Assembly (NCBI RefSeq): GCF_946886695.1
Contig: NZ_CAMPJD010000006.1
Location: 1 to 64,000, forward strand
Reading direction: 5' to 3'
DNA length: 64,000 nucleotides
Source: an uncultured Pseudoxanthomonas sp.
Lineage (GTDB): Bacteria; Pseudomonadota; Gammaproteobacteria; Xanthomonadales; Xanthomonadaceae
Under the pieces are notes generated by a model, which saw only the letters and a list, made by a program, of their open reading frames with translations, did no database searches and had not been told where the DNA came from. This document shows positions 8,033 through 15,639 of this stretch, one piece after another (the first letter of the stretch is position 1; every line of letters starts with the position of its first letter). The position numbers and the translations under genes are program-made.

Positions 8033-10093
8033 TCAGCGCACCGGCATGCCGGGCAGGGCGCCGGCATCCGCATCCAGCAGCGCCAGTGCGCCACCGTCGA
8101 AGCCGGCCGACAGAATCATGCCCTCGCTGAGCCCGAAGCGCATCTTGCGCGGGGCCAGATTGGCGATGAACACCACGTTGCGCCCGATCAGCTTTTCCGG
8201 CTCGCCGTAGCTGGCGCGGATGCCGGAGAAGATCTGCCGCTGGCCCAGGTCGCCCGCGTCCAGCAGGAAGCGCAGCAGCTTGTCGGAACCGTCGACGAAA
8301 CCGCATTCCAGCACCTTGCCGACGCGCAGGTCGAGCTTGGTGAAATCGTCGATGCCGATGATGCCGGTGGCGTCCTTCGCTTCCACGGGCACAGCCGACT
8401 TCGCCTCGGCCTTCTTCTCGGCAGCAGCAGGTACGGGTGCGGCGAGGGTGTCTTTGGAGGCGTCGGTCATGGCGTCGATCAGCTTCGGGTCGATACGGGT
8501 GAACAGCGGCGAGTAGGGCTGGATGGTGTGGCCGAGCAGCGGCGCAGCCACGTCGCCCCACAGCACCACCGGCGCGCTCAGGAAGGCTTCCGCCTCCGCC
8601 GCCGTGCGCGGCAGGACGGGTTTCAGCGCGGCGACCAGGATGCGGAACAGGTTCAAGCCTTGCGTGCAGACTGCCTGCAGTTCGGCGTCGGCGCCCTCCT
8701 GCCTGGCGATCACCCAGGGCTTCTTTTCGTCGATGTACTTGTTGGCCTCGTCGGCCAACGCCATGGTCAGGCGCAACGCGCTGGCGGGCTCGTTGCGTTC
8801 ATAGGCCTCGGTGATGGGACCGAGTGCGTCGACGAAACGCTGGTACATCGCCGGTTCGGGCAGGACGTCCGCCAGCTTCCCGCCAAAGCGTTTGTCGACG
8901 AAACCGGCGCAGCGGCTGGCCAGGTTGACGAACTTGCCCACCAGGTCCGCGTTCACCCGTGCGATGAAGTCGCCCAGGTTCAGATCGAGATCATCCACGC
9001 CCCCCGAGGACTTGGCGGCATAGTAGTAGCGCAGTGCCTCAGGCTCCAGGCCGACGTCCAAGTAGGTACGCGCCATGATGAAGGTGCCGCGCGACTTGGA
9101 CATCTTCGCGCCATCAACGGTCAGGTAGCCATTGACGTGCAGCCGCGTTGGTGCGCGCAGCCCGACCCCATGCAGTACGGCAGGCCAGAACAGGCCGTGG
9201 AAGTTGACGATGTCCTTGCCGATGAAATGGTGCAGTTCGGTGTCGGTGCCGGCCTTCAGGTACGGGTCGAAGTCCATGCCCAGGCGCGCGCACAGCGTGC
9301 GGAAGCTGCTCAGGTAGCCGATCGGGGCATCCAGCCACACGTAGAAATACTTGCCGGGCGCGCCGGGGATCTCGAAGCCGAAGTAGGGCGCGTCACGCGA
9401 GATGTCCCAGGCGCGCAGGCCGCCCTCCGCATCCAGCCATTCGCGCAGCTTGGCCTTGACGCCCGGCAGTGCCACGTCGCCGGCCAGCCATTCGCGCAGG
9501 AACGCCTCGAAGCGGCCGACCTCGAAGAAGTAGTGTTCGGAATCGCGGATCTCGGGCGTGGCGCCCGACAGCACCGACTTCGGTTCCTTCAATTCGGTCG
9601 GCGCGTAGGTGGCCCCGCACACTTCGCAGTTGTCGCCATACTGGTCGGCGGATCCGCAGTTCGGGCAGATGCCCTTGATGTAGCGGTCCGGCAGGAACAT
9701 GCCCTTGGCCGGGTCGTAGAACTGCGCGACGCTGCGGCGTGCGATGTGGCCGCCGGCCTCCAAGCGCCCGTAGAACGCTTCCGTGAGCTCGCGGTTGGCG
9801 ACCGAGTTGGTGGAGTCGTAGTGATCGAACGCCACGCCGAAGGCGGCGAAGTCGCGTTCGTGCCCGGCCTGGATGCCGGCGATGAAGGCTTCGGGTGTGA
9901 TGCCCGCCTTCTCGGCGGCCAGCATGATCGGCGTGCCATGGGTGTCATCGGCACAGACGAAGAAGACCGTGTCGCCGCGCATGCGCCGTGCCCGCACCCA
10001 GATGTCGCCTTGGATGTAGCCCACCAAGTGACCGAGGTGCAGCGGTCCGTTGGCGTAGGGCAGGGCGTTGGTGACGAGGGCGGTGCGGCTCAT
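8033..10093 (-). CDS. metG: Methionyl-tRNA synthetase
   Basis: A 686-residue class I synthetase charging initiator and elongator tRNA-Met. The HIGH-equivalent HLGH is at residues 19-22, the zinc knuckle shows [17 protein letters not shown], and KMSKS is at about 330-334. After an Ala/Lys-rich linker (about 555-580) there is a C-terminal tRNA-binding (EMAP-II-like) domain from about 585 with [11 protein letters not shown], as in dimeric bacterial MetG. The rnfB-like gene follows closely. A large open frame on the opposite strand is a shadow of this gene. Confidence 0.98.
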   Translation of the reverse strand: MSRTALVTNALPYANGPLHLGHLVGYIQGDIWVRARRMRGDTVFFVCADDTHGTPIMLAAEKAGITPEAFIAGIQAGHERDFAAFGVAFDHYDSTNSVANRELTEAFYGRLEAGGHIARRSVAQFYDPAKGMFLPDRYIKGICPNCGSADQYGDNCEVCGATYAPTELKEPKSVLSGATPEIRDSEHYFFEVGRFEAFLREWLAGDVALPGVKAKLREWLDAEGGLRAWDISRDAPYFGFEIPGAPGKYFYVWLDAPIGYLSSFRTLCARLGMDFDPYLKAGTDTELHHFIGKDIVNFHGLFWPAVLHGVGLRAPTRLHVNGYLTVDGAKMSKSRGTFIMARTYLDVGLEPEALRYYYAAKSSGGVDDLDLNLGDFIARVNADLVGKFVNLASRCAGFVDKRFGGKLADVLPEPAMYQRFVDALGPITEAYERNEPASALRLTMALADEANKYIDEKKPWVIARQEGADAELQAVCTQGLNLFRILVAALKPVLPRTAAEAEAFLSAPVVLWGDVAAPLLGHTIQPYSPLFTRIDPKLIDAMTDASKDTLAAPVPAAAEKKAEAKSAVPVEAKDATGIIGIDDFTKLDLRVGKVLECGFVDGSDKLLRFLLDAGDLGQRQIFSGIRASYGEPEKLIGRNVVFIANLAPRKMRFGLSEGMILSAGFDGGALALLDADAGALPGMPVR

Positions 10094-10165
10094 GGGGTGC
10101 TTCGCGACGGGGGAGCGCGATTATCGCATGGTCCGATGCGCGCCCTTCCTGCGCCCGGAACGCGA

Positions 10166-10188
10166 CGGGCCCGGCATGACCGGGCCCG
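10166..10188 (-). terminator. Hairpin downstream of the DUF2147 gene
   Basis: A perfect 9-bp inverted repeat (CGGGCCCGG, loop CATGA) lies 20 bases beyond the DUF2147 stop codon. There is no U-run after it, so it is a possible but weak intrinsic terminator separating this gene from metG. Confidence 0.45.
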
Positions 10189-10208
10189 CAGCACTGCTGG
10201 AAGAGCGA

Positions 10209-10646
10209 CTACTGGCGGATCCAGGTCTGCGACTTGCAGATGAAGGCGATGCAGCCCGACACCTCCAGCTTCTTGCCGCCGTCGATCAGTTCCATCTTCG
10301 ATTTGTACACCTTGCCTTCGTCGGGCTTCAGGATCGTGCCGCCGCTCCATTCATTGGCACCATCGGCCTTCATGCCGCGGATGATCTCCATGCCGGTGAT
10401 CGGCTTGTTCTTGCGGTCGTCCTTGCACTTGTCGCAGACCGGGTTCGGCTTGCTCGGATTGAGCAACTCGATGATCCGGCCGCTGAGCGTACCGTTGGCG
10501 GCACGGGTGATTTCCACGATGGACTTGGGCTTGCCGGTATCGCTGTCGATGGTCTTCCAGCGCCCGGTCGCATCGGCAGCGGCGGCCGACAGCGACAGGC
10601 CAAGCAACGGAATGGCCAGGCAGGCGGCCAACAGGGTCTTGCGCAT
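10209..10646 (-). CDS. DUF2147 family exported protein
   Basis: A 145-residue protein with a signal peptide (about 1-25, cleavage near SAAAADA). The mature part has the GRWKTIDSDTGKPKSIVEI opening typical of DUF2147, a small periplasmic beta-rich family, and four cysteines: CDKC in the middle and two more near the C-terminus. A strong GGGAGGGG ribosome binding site precedes the ATG. Function is unknown; the family is often annotated as imidazoleglycerol-phosphate dehydratase-like in error. It stands alone between metG and a SEL1-like gene. Confidence 0.85.
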   Translation of the reverse strand: MRKTLLAACLAIPLLGLSLSAAAADATGRWKTIDSDTGKPKSIVEITRAANGTLSGRIIELLNPSKPNPVCDKCKDDRKNKPITGMEIIRGMKADGANEWSGGTILKPDEGKVYKSKMELIDGGKKLEVSGCIAFICKSQTWIRQ

Positions 10647-10733
10647 GTTCCCCTCCCAGGGATGTTGGTCAGGCCCGCCGGTGACACGACGGGATGCGGC
10701 AGTTATACCGCATCCGCTGGCGTATGGAAGGGC

Positions 10734-11546
10734 TCAGCCGTCCTTTCGCGTCCCCAGTTCACTGTCGTTACGTTCAGGCGTTTCCGGCTCGACGGCGTCA
10801 ACGTCGGGTTTGGCGTCCGGGATCCGCGAGGCGGGTTGCTGGGCGGGGAGTTGTTCAAGATCGCCCACGCTCACGCGCCCGATGCGCGGCTTCATCCAGA
10901 CGTTGTCATGCCAGGCCTGGTACTGATTCGGGTCCCAGTACTTTTCGTCGAAGAACTTGCTGCCGTCGATCTGTTCGAAACCGTTCGGCCCCGGCACGTA
11001 GATCTGCACGTTGCCCGCAAAGCCGGTACGACTGCCGGTGATCTTCCGCCGCTCGCGCCGAAGGGTGGTCGCGATGCGCGGCTGCGCCGCCGCATCGCCA
11101 TACTTGGCGTACACCGCGGCACCTTCTTCCACTGCGCGCTGCCGCTCCGTCTCACTCAGCGCGTTCCAGTAACGCTCGCGCAGCCCGAGGAATCCTGCAT
11201 AACCGCGCTCAGCGGCGAGGTCCATCCAGACATAGGCCAATGCCACATCCTTGGGGGCGCCCTGACCGTTCCACAACATCTCGCCCACCATGCCCTGTGA
11301 GGGCTTGTCGGCATAGAAGGCGGCGCGCTGGAAGAACTTCAGCGCATCCTCGTACCGACCTTGCTTGAATTCCTCCATGCCGAGCAGCCGGTAACGCAGG
11401 TCCGGGTGAGCTGATAGGAAGCCCGCCGACAGCATCAACCTGTCTTGGGTCGGGTCCGGTGCGGCAGCGTTCTGCGCCATCGATGTCACCGCCGTTGTCG
11501 GCAGGAGCAGTGCGGCAAGCAGCATCATGGTTTTCAGCGGCTTCAT
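10734..11546 (-). CDS. SEL1/TPR-like exported protein
   Basis: A 270-residue protein with a signal peptide (about 1-25, ending near SMAQNA). Residues about 50-125 contain helical repeats of SEL1/TPR type (EEFKQGRYEDALKFFQRAA, then a second repeat with ALAYVWMDLAAERGY). The C-terminal third, with VPGPNGFEQIDGSKFFDEKYWDP, is not a family I recognise. I chose ATG 11546 because AGG lies six bases upstream and the protein then begins with a clean signal peptide; in-frame ATGs at 11552 and 11579 also exist. SEL1 proteins usually scaffold other proteins; partner unknown. Confidence 0.7.
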   Translation of the reverse strand: MKPLKTMMLLAALLLPTTAVTSMAQNAAAPDPTQDRLMLSAGFLSAHPDLRYRLLGMEEFKQGRYEDALKFFQRAAFYADKPSQGMVGEMLWNGQGAPKDVALAYVWMDLAAERGYAGFLGLRERYWNALSETERQRAVEEGAAVYAKYGDAAAQPRIATTLRRERRKITGSRTGFAGNVQIYVPGPNGFEQIDGSKFFDEKYWDPNQYQAWHDNVWMKPRIGRVSVGDLEQLPAQQPASRIPDAKPDVDAVEPETPERNDSELGTRKDG

Positions 11547-11638
11547 GAACATCCTTTTCCCCGAGAGCGTGCCGACCATTCTGTGAACTCGATCGCGGGA
11601 CTGCCTGTATCGAAAGTCACGATGGGACGACGATAAAG

Positions 11639-11668
11639 AAACGGCCGGCCCTCGTGGGACCGGCCGTT
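11639..11668 (-). terminator. Intrinsic terminator of the S9 peptidase gene
   Basis: An inverted repeat with an outer perfect 9-bp stem (AACGGCCGG / CCGGCCGTT) and a partly paired inner part lies 19 bases after the stop of the leftward peptidase gene. On that strand it is followed by TCTTTATCG. A terminator is likely. Confidence 0.65.
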
Positions 11669-11686
11669 GACGAAACCACGTGATGC

Positions 11687-13687
11687 TCAGTTGGTGCGAT
11701 TGGGGGAGCCGACCGTGACGGTGCCGCCGATGTGGCGCGAGAAGAACTCCAACATGGTCGTGTATAGCTTCACGCGGTTCTCAACATCATAGAAGCCGTG
11801 CATTTCGCCAGACTGGATGATCATGCCTTCCGGCGGATTGCCGGCCGCGATCAGCGCCTTGTTCATCAACTCGGTCTGCTCCGGCGGTGTGCGTACGTCG
11901 CGGGCACCCGCGGCAAGGTAGACCGGAATCTTCACTTCGCCGGCACGGCGCGCCGGCGAGTTCTCCGCCCAGGACTTCGTGTCGCTGCCATGGGTACGAC
12001 GGAGGTAGCGCTGGCCGGATTCGCGCTCCGGGATGTCGCCCTTCTTGAACATCATGTCCACGTCGTAGACGCCGACATAACCGAATGTGCACTGGAACAG
12101 ACCGGGTGCGCGGATCGGCGCCATCAACGAGGAGTAGCCGCCGAAACTGCCGCCGTAGATGCAGATGCGGTCCTTGTCGACATAGCCCTGGCCGATGGCC
12201 CATTGGGTCGCGTCGATGATGTCGTTCTGGATCCCCTGGCCCCATTGCAGGTGGCCGGCGTCTTGGAACGCCTTGCCGTAGCCGCCCGAGCCGCGATAGT
12301 TCATCTGCAGTACGGCGTAGCCACGGCTGGCCAGCAACTGCGCTTCCCAGTTGAAGCCCCAGTTGTCGCGCGGGCCGATCGGGCCGCCGTGGGGATTGAC
12401 GATCAGCGGCAGGTTCTTGCCGTTGGAGCCATGGGGCAGGGTGAGGTAGCCGTGGATGAGCTTGCCGTCGCGCGACGTGAAGTTGAACGGCTTGACGGAG
12501 GCCATCTTCTTCTTGTCCAGCTCCGGCTTGCGCTGCATCAGGAACCGCGCCTTGCCCGTGTCGCGGTCGTAAAGATACAGCTCGCCGGGGTTGCTGTCGC
12601 TGTATACGCTGACGATGATCTTCTTGCCATCCTGCGTCTGGCTGGCAAAGTCGACCATTTGCCCCTCGAATGCACTCGCGAGCGAGGCATAGAGTTCGGC
12701 GTCCGGGTTATTCTCGTCGATCAGCTTCACGGCGGGAGCGCCGGCCTCGGTCACCACGCCGACCAGCGTGGATTCGTCGGTCGACCAGATGTAGTCGGAG
12801 ACCTCGGCGACCTTGTCCTGGAACAGCGGCGTGAACTCGCCGGTCGCCGTGCTCAGCGTCCCCACGGCGGCCGGGGCCTTGCCGTCGTCCTGCTCCGCAT
12901 ACACGGTGCCAGCCACAGTCGTGCGGATCACGGACAGGTGCTTGCCGCCGGACTTGGAGGCATTGACCAGCGTCCAGCCCTTGTCGTCGCGCCGGTAAAG
13001 CTCGGTGCGCTCATCGTATTCGCCTTCTTCGTCCTTGCTGGACGAGCAGACGGCGAAACGCGGCTCCTTGTCGGCGTCCAGCGCGATGCTGCAGTTCTCC
13101 TTCGGCGCGCGGCCCAGCGAGACACGGCGGCCGCTCAGGGTGTCCATGCGGTAGACCTCGGTGCCGACGCCTTCAGACGAGCGCGGACTCGTCGCTTGCA
13201 TGATCACGTTCTGGTCATCGTCGCGCAGCGTGTCGAGCAGCGAGAAGCGCTCCGCACCCACGGTCTTGCCGCGCTGCGTCGCGTCGCGGGTTCCATAGAA
13301 GATCAGCGGTCGCGCCTGGCTGCCGTCGGCGTTCACCGCGAACCATTCACCGGTGTTGAAGGGCTGCGCGTAGCCACCCAGTTTCTTGATCGCGTTGAAC
13401 ATCAGGCGATCAGGGCTGACCCAGTAGAAGCTGCCCACGCTCTTGCTGTCGGGCAGCTGGTTGACCTTGACCAGCTTGAGGTCGCTCGTGCGCATGACGG
13501 CCAGGACGTCCTGCTCGCCCTTGTCTACGGTGACGGCGAGGTACTCGCCGTTGGGCGAGATCTTCACGGTGCCATAGGCAGGATGCGAGACGAAATCGCG
13601 CACCGGCTGCAGCGTCGCGGCCTGCGCAGGTGCTGCCAATACACATGCAACCGCCAGCATTGATGTCGCAAGTAAGGATTTCTTCAT
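11687..13687 (-). CDS. S9 family serine peptidase (prolyl oligopeptidase type), exported
   Basis: A 666-residue enzyme with a signal peptide (about 1-23, cleavage near AQAA), a long N-terminal beta-propeller-like region (about 30-400) and a C-terminal alpha/beta hydrolase domain. The nucleophile motif GGSFGGYSS is near residue 510, preceded by NPHGGP (oxyanion region); the catalytic Asp is in GARDVRTPPEQ and the His in GEMHGF. It should cleave short peptides in the periplasm or outside the cell. GGGGGA precedes the ATG. Several such secreted S9 peptidases are normal in this bacterial family. Specific substrate unknown. Confidence 0.92.
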   Translation of the reverse strand: MKKSLLATSMLAVACVLAAPAQAATLQPVRDFVSHPAYGTVKISPNGEYLAVTVDKGEQDVLAVMRTSDLKLVKVNQLPDSKSVGSFYWVSPDRLMFNAIKKLGGYAQPFNTGEWFAVNADGSQARPLIFYGTRDATQRGKTVGAERFSLLDTLRDDDQNVIMQATSPRSSEGVGTEVYRMDTLSGRRVSLGRAPKENCSIALDADKEPRFAVCSSSKDEEGEYDERTELYRRDDKGWTLVNASKSGGKHLSVIRTTVAGTVYAEQDDGKAPAAVGTLSTATGEFTPLFQDKVAEVSDYIWSTDESTLVGVVTEAGAPAVKLIDENNPDAELYASLASAFEGQMVDFASQTQDGKKIIVSVYSDSNPGELYLYDRDTGKARFLMQRKPELDKKKMASVKPFNFTSRDGKLIHGYLTLPHGSNGKNLPLIVNPHGGPIGPRDNWGFNWEAQLLASRGYAVLQMNYRGSGGYGKAFQDAGHLQWGQGIQNDIIDATQWAIGQGYVDKDRICIYGGSFGGYSSLMAPIRAPGLFQCTFGYVGVYDVDMMFKKGDIPERESGQRYLRRTHGSDTKSWAENSPARRAGEVKIPVYLAAGARDVRTPPEQTELMNKALIAAGNPPEGMIIQSGEMHGFYDVENRVKLYTTMLEFFSRHIGGTVTVGSPNRTN

Positions 13688-13971
13688 TAGTCCCCCAAAT
13701 TAAGAATCGCCCCGGAAAATCACCGCTCGGCGATGGCGCAGTCCGGCCATCGCGGCACGCCTCTTGAAGCGTGGCTGGATACCGACTTTAGCAGGAAAAT
13801 TTATGCCATTGACACTTCCTGGCACAGTGCGGCGCGGCGACGGATGGTGGCCTCTCGCGTACACCGGCGCGGCGCGCCCAGCCCCTGCGGGAACGTGCCG
13901 GACAGGACCGCCGGTAACGCGGGACTGTAAGATGAAGCCTTGTAAATGCGTGGACTTGGGCCACCTATCTC

Positions 13972-15585
13972 ATGTCCGGAACCACCGACTCGACCGGCGA
14001 AGCAAAAACCTGGGCCGCTCGCCAGTACCTCTCTGCGGTGGAGGCAGCGAACAAGGGGGACTGGCAACGTGCGCTGCCTGCGCTGAGAGCGCTGGTCACC
14101 GCGAATCCGGAGCTTCCGCATGTTCACCATCTGCTGTCGGTCGCTGCGCTGGTGACCGGCTCGCTCGACGAGGCGCTTGCACATTCGCAGAGAGCGCTGG
14201 AGCTGAAGCCGGGTGACGCTGAATTCCTGCTCCAGTCGGCGCGGGCCATTTCCCAGGCCCGCTCTCCCCAGCAGGCGTTGGCGGTTGCGCATGAAGCCGT
14301 CCCCCTGGCATGGAGCGACGCGGCGGCCTGCCAGCAGCTCTCGGCGATCTTCGCCAGGGCTAACGCATACGAAGCAGCGAGCCGCATGAGCGCCCGCGCG
14401 CTTGAACTTTCCCCGGGAGACACGCGCAACGTCTTCAACCACGCGACCACGTCGTTGTTCAACGGGGATTTCCCGGCTGCGGAGGCGGCTTACCGGCAGG
14501 TCCTGGCCCGCGAGCCTGCCCACGCTCAGGCACATCTCGGTCTCGCGCAGTTGAGGAAGTGGACGCCGGAGGAGAACAACATCCAGCGTCTGACCACGAG
14601 CCTCGAACGGACCCAGGATGCCGTGGGCAGGATGTACCTCCATCTGGCCTTGGGCAAGGAGTACGAGGACATCGGCAACTACGCGATCGCTTTCCGCCAT
14701 TTCACCGCGGGCAAGACCGCAGGGAAGGGGCTGCTGCGCTTCGGCGCGCAGGCCGATCAAGCATGCTTCGACGCCCTGGCGATGGAATCGGGAGACAGGC
14801 GCGGTGCGGGTGGATGTCCGAGCGAAGAACCCATCTTCGTCGTCGGGATGCCACGCACGGGCACCACGCTGGTCGATCGCATCCTGTCGAGCCATTCGTC
14901 GGTGCAATCCATCGGCGAGGTGCTCAATTTTCCGTCCCTGGTCAAGCGCGCGAGTGGCTCGAGAACGCCGCGCCTGATTGATGCGGACACGGTGCGGGCT
15001 GCGAGGCGGATCGATTGGGCGATGTTGGGCGAGGAGTACATCGGCAGCACGAGGCCGCTGACCGGGAGTTTCTCGCGGTTCGTCGACAAGCACCCGCACA
15101 ATTTCCTCTACCTTGAGATGATTGCCCGGGCGCTTCCCGCAGCAAGGATCATAGGGATGCGGCGCAACCCGATGGACACCTGTCTGTCCAACTTCCGGCA
15201 GCTTTTCTCGCCGGCGTCGCCTTACCATGGTTACTCGTTCGATCTGATCGAGACGGGACGGTACTTCGTGCGATTCAATCGCCTGATGCAGCATTTCGAG
15301 CGCCTGCTCGGCGAACGCATCCTATGGATTGACTACGAAGATCTCGTCGCCGACCAGGAACGCCAGACTCGGCGACTTCTGGACTTCTGCGGACTCGACT
15401 GGCAACCGCAATGCCTTAGATTCGAACTCAACGATGCGCCCGTGGCGACTGCCAGCGCCGCGCAGGTTCGCGGCACGCTGCATCGTGACGCACAGGACCG
15501 GTGGCGCCACTATGCCGATGATCTGCAGCCTCTGATGTCGTTGCTTCATGCCCAAGGCATGGGCGCGCCAGTGCGGCAACCCTAA
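13972..15585 (+). CDS. TPR-containing sulfotransferase
   Basis: A 537-residue protein. Residues about 10-245 form tetratricopeptide-like helical repeats (for example LALGKEYEDIGNYAIAFRHF), and about 280-530 form a sulfotransferase domain. The PAPS 5'-phosphosulfate loop is MPRTGTTLVDRIL (about 293-305) and a second conserved block is MRRNPMDTCLSNFRQLF. Such fusions transfer sulfate from PAPS to an unknown acceptor, perhaps a protein or peptide bound by the TPR part. No signal peptide is visible. It stands alone, with TAAGAT 37 bases before the ATG as a possible -10 box. Confidence 0.88.
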   Translation: MSGTTDSTGEAKTWAARQYLSAVEAANKGDWQRALPALRALVTANPELPHVHHLLSVAALVTGSLDEALAHSQRALELKPGDAEFLLQSARAISQARSPQQALAVAHEAVPLAWSDAAACQQLSAIFARANAYEAASRMSARALELSPGDTRNVFNHATTSLFNGDFPAAEAAYRQVLAREPAHAQAHLGLAQLRKWTPEENNIQRLTTSLERTQDAVGRMYLHLALGKEYEDIGNYAIAFRHFTAGKTAGKGLLRFGAQADQACFDALAMESGDRRGAGGCPSEEPIFVVGMPRTGTTLVDRILSSHSSVQSIGEVLNFPSLVKRASGSRTPRLIDADTVRAARRIDWAMLGEEYIGSTRPLTGSFSRFVDKHPHNFLYLEMIARALPAARIIGMRRNPMDTCLSNFRQLFSPASPYHGYSFDLIETGRYFVRFNRLMQHFERLLGERILWIDYEDLVADQERQTRRLLDFCGLDWQPQCLRFELNDAPVATASAAQVRGTLHRDAQDRWRHYADDLQPLMSLLHAQGMGAPVRQP

Positions 15586-15586
15586 G

Positions 15587-15614
15587 AAAAAAGGAGCCCG
15601 GTTTCCCGGGCTCC
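15587..15614 (-). terminator. Strong intrinsic terminator of the TonB-dependent receptor gene
   Basis: A perfect 9-bp stem (GGAGCCCGG, loop TTTC) at 15593-15614, followed on the minus strand by six T residues. It ends the leftward receptor gene and lies immediately after the convergent sulfotransferase stop, so it may serve both. Confidence 0.85.
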
Positions 15615-15639
15615 TTCGTATCGCAGAGTGGAACAGCCC

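Noticed and set aside
8015..10243. 742-residue open frame opposite metG
   Set aside because: It mirrors metG, has an implausible composition rich in Arg, Gln, Val and Ala without domains, and arises from G/C bias at third codon positions.
11798..13663. 621-residue open frame opposite the S9 peptidase
   Set aside because: No recognisable motif, and the opposite strand encodes a complete peptidase with its catalytic triad.
13808..13813. Perfect TTGACA hexamer upstream of the sulfotransferase gene
   Set aside because: No -10-like hexamer lies 16 to 18 bases downstream, so there is no promoter to support it.
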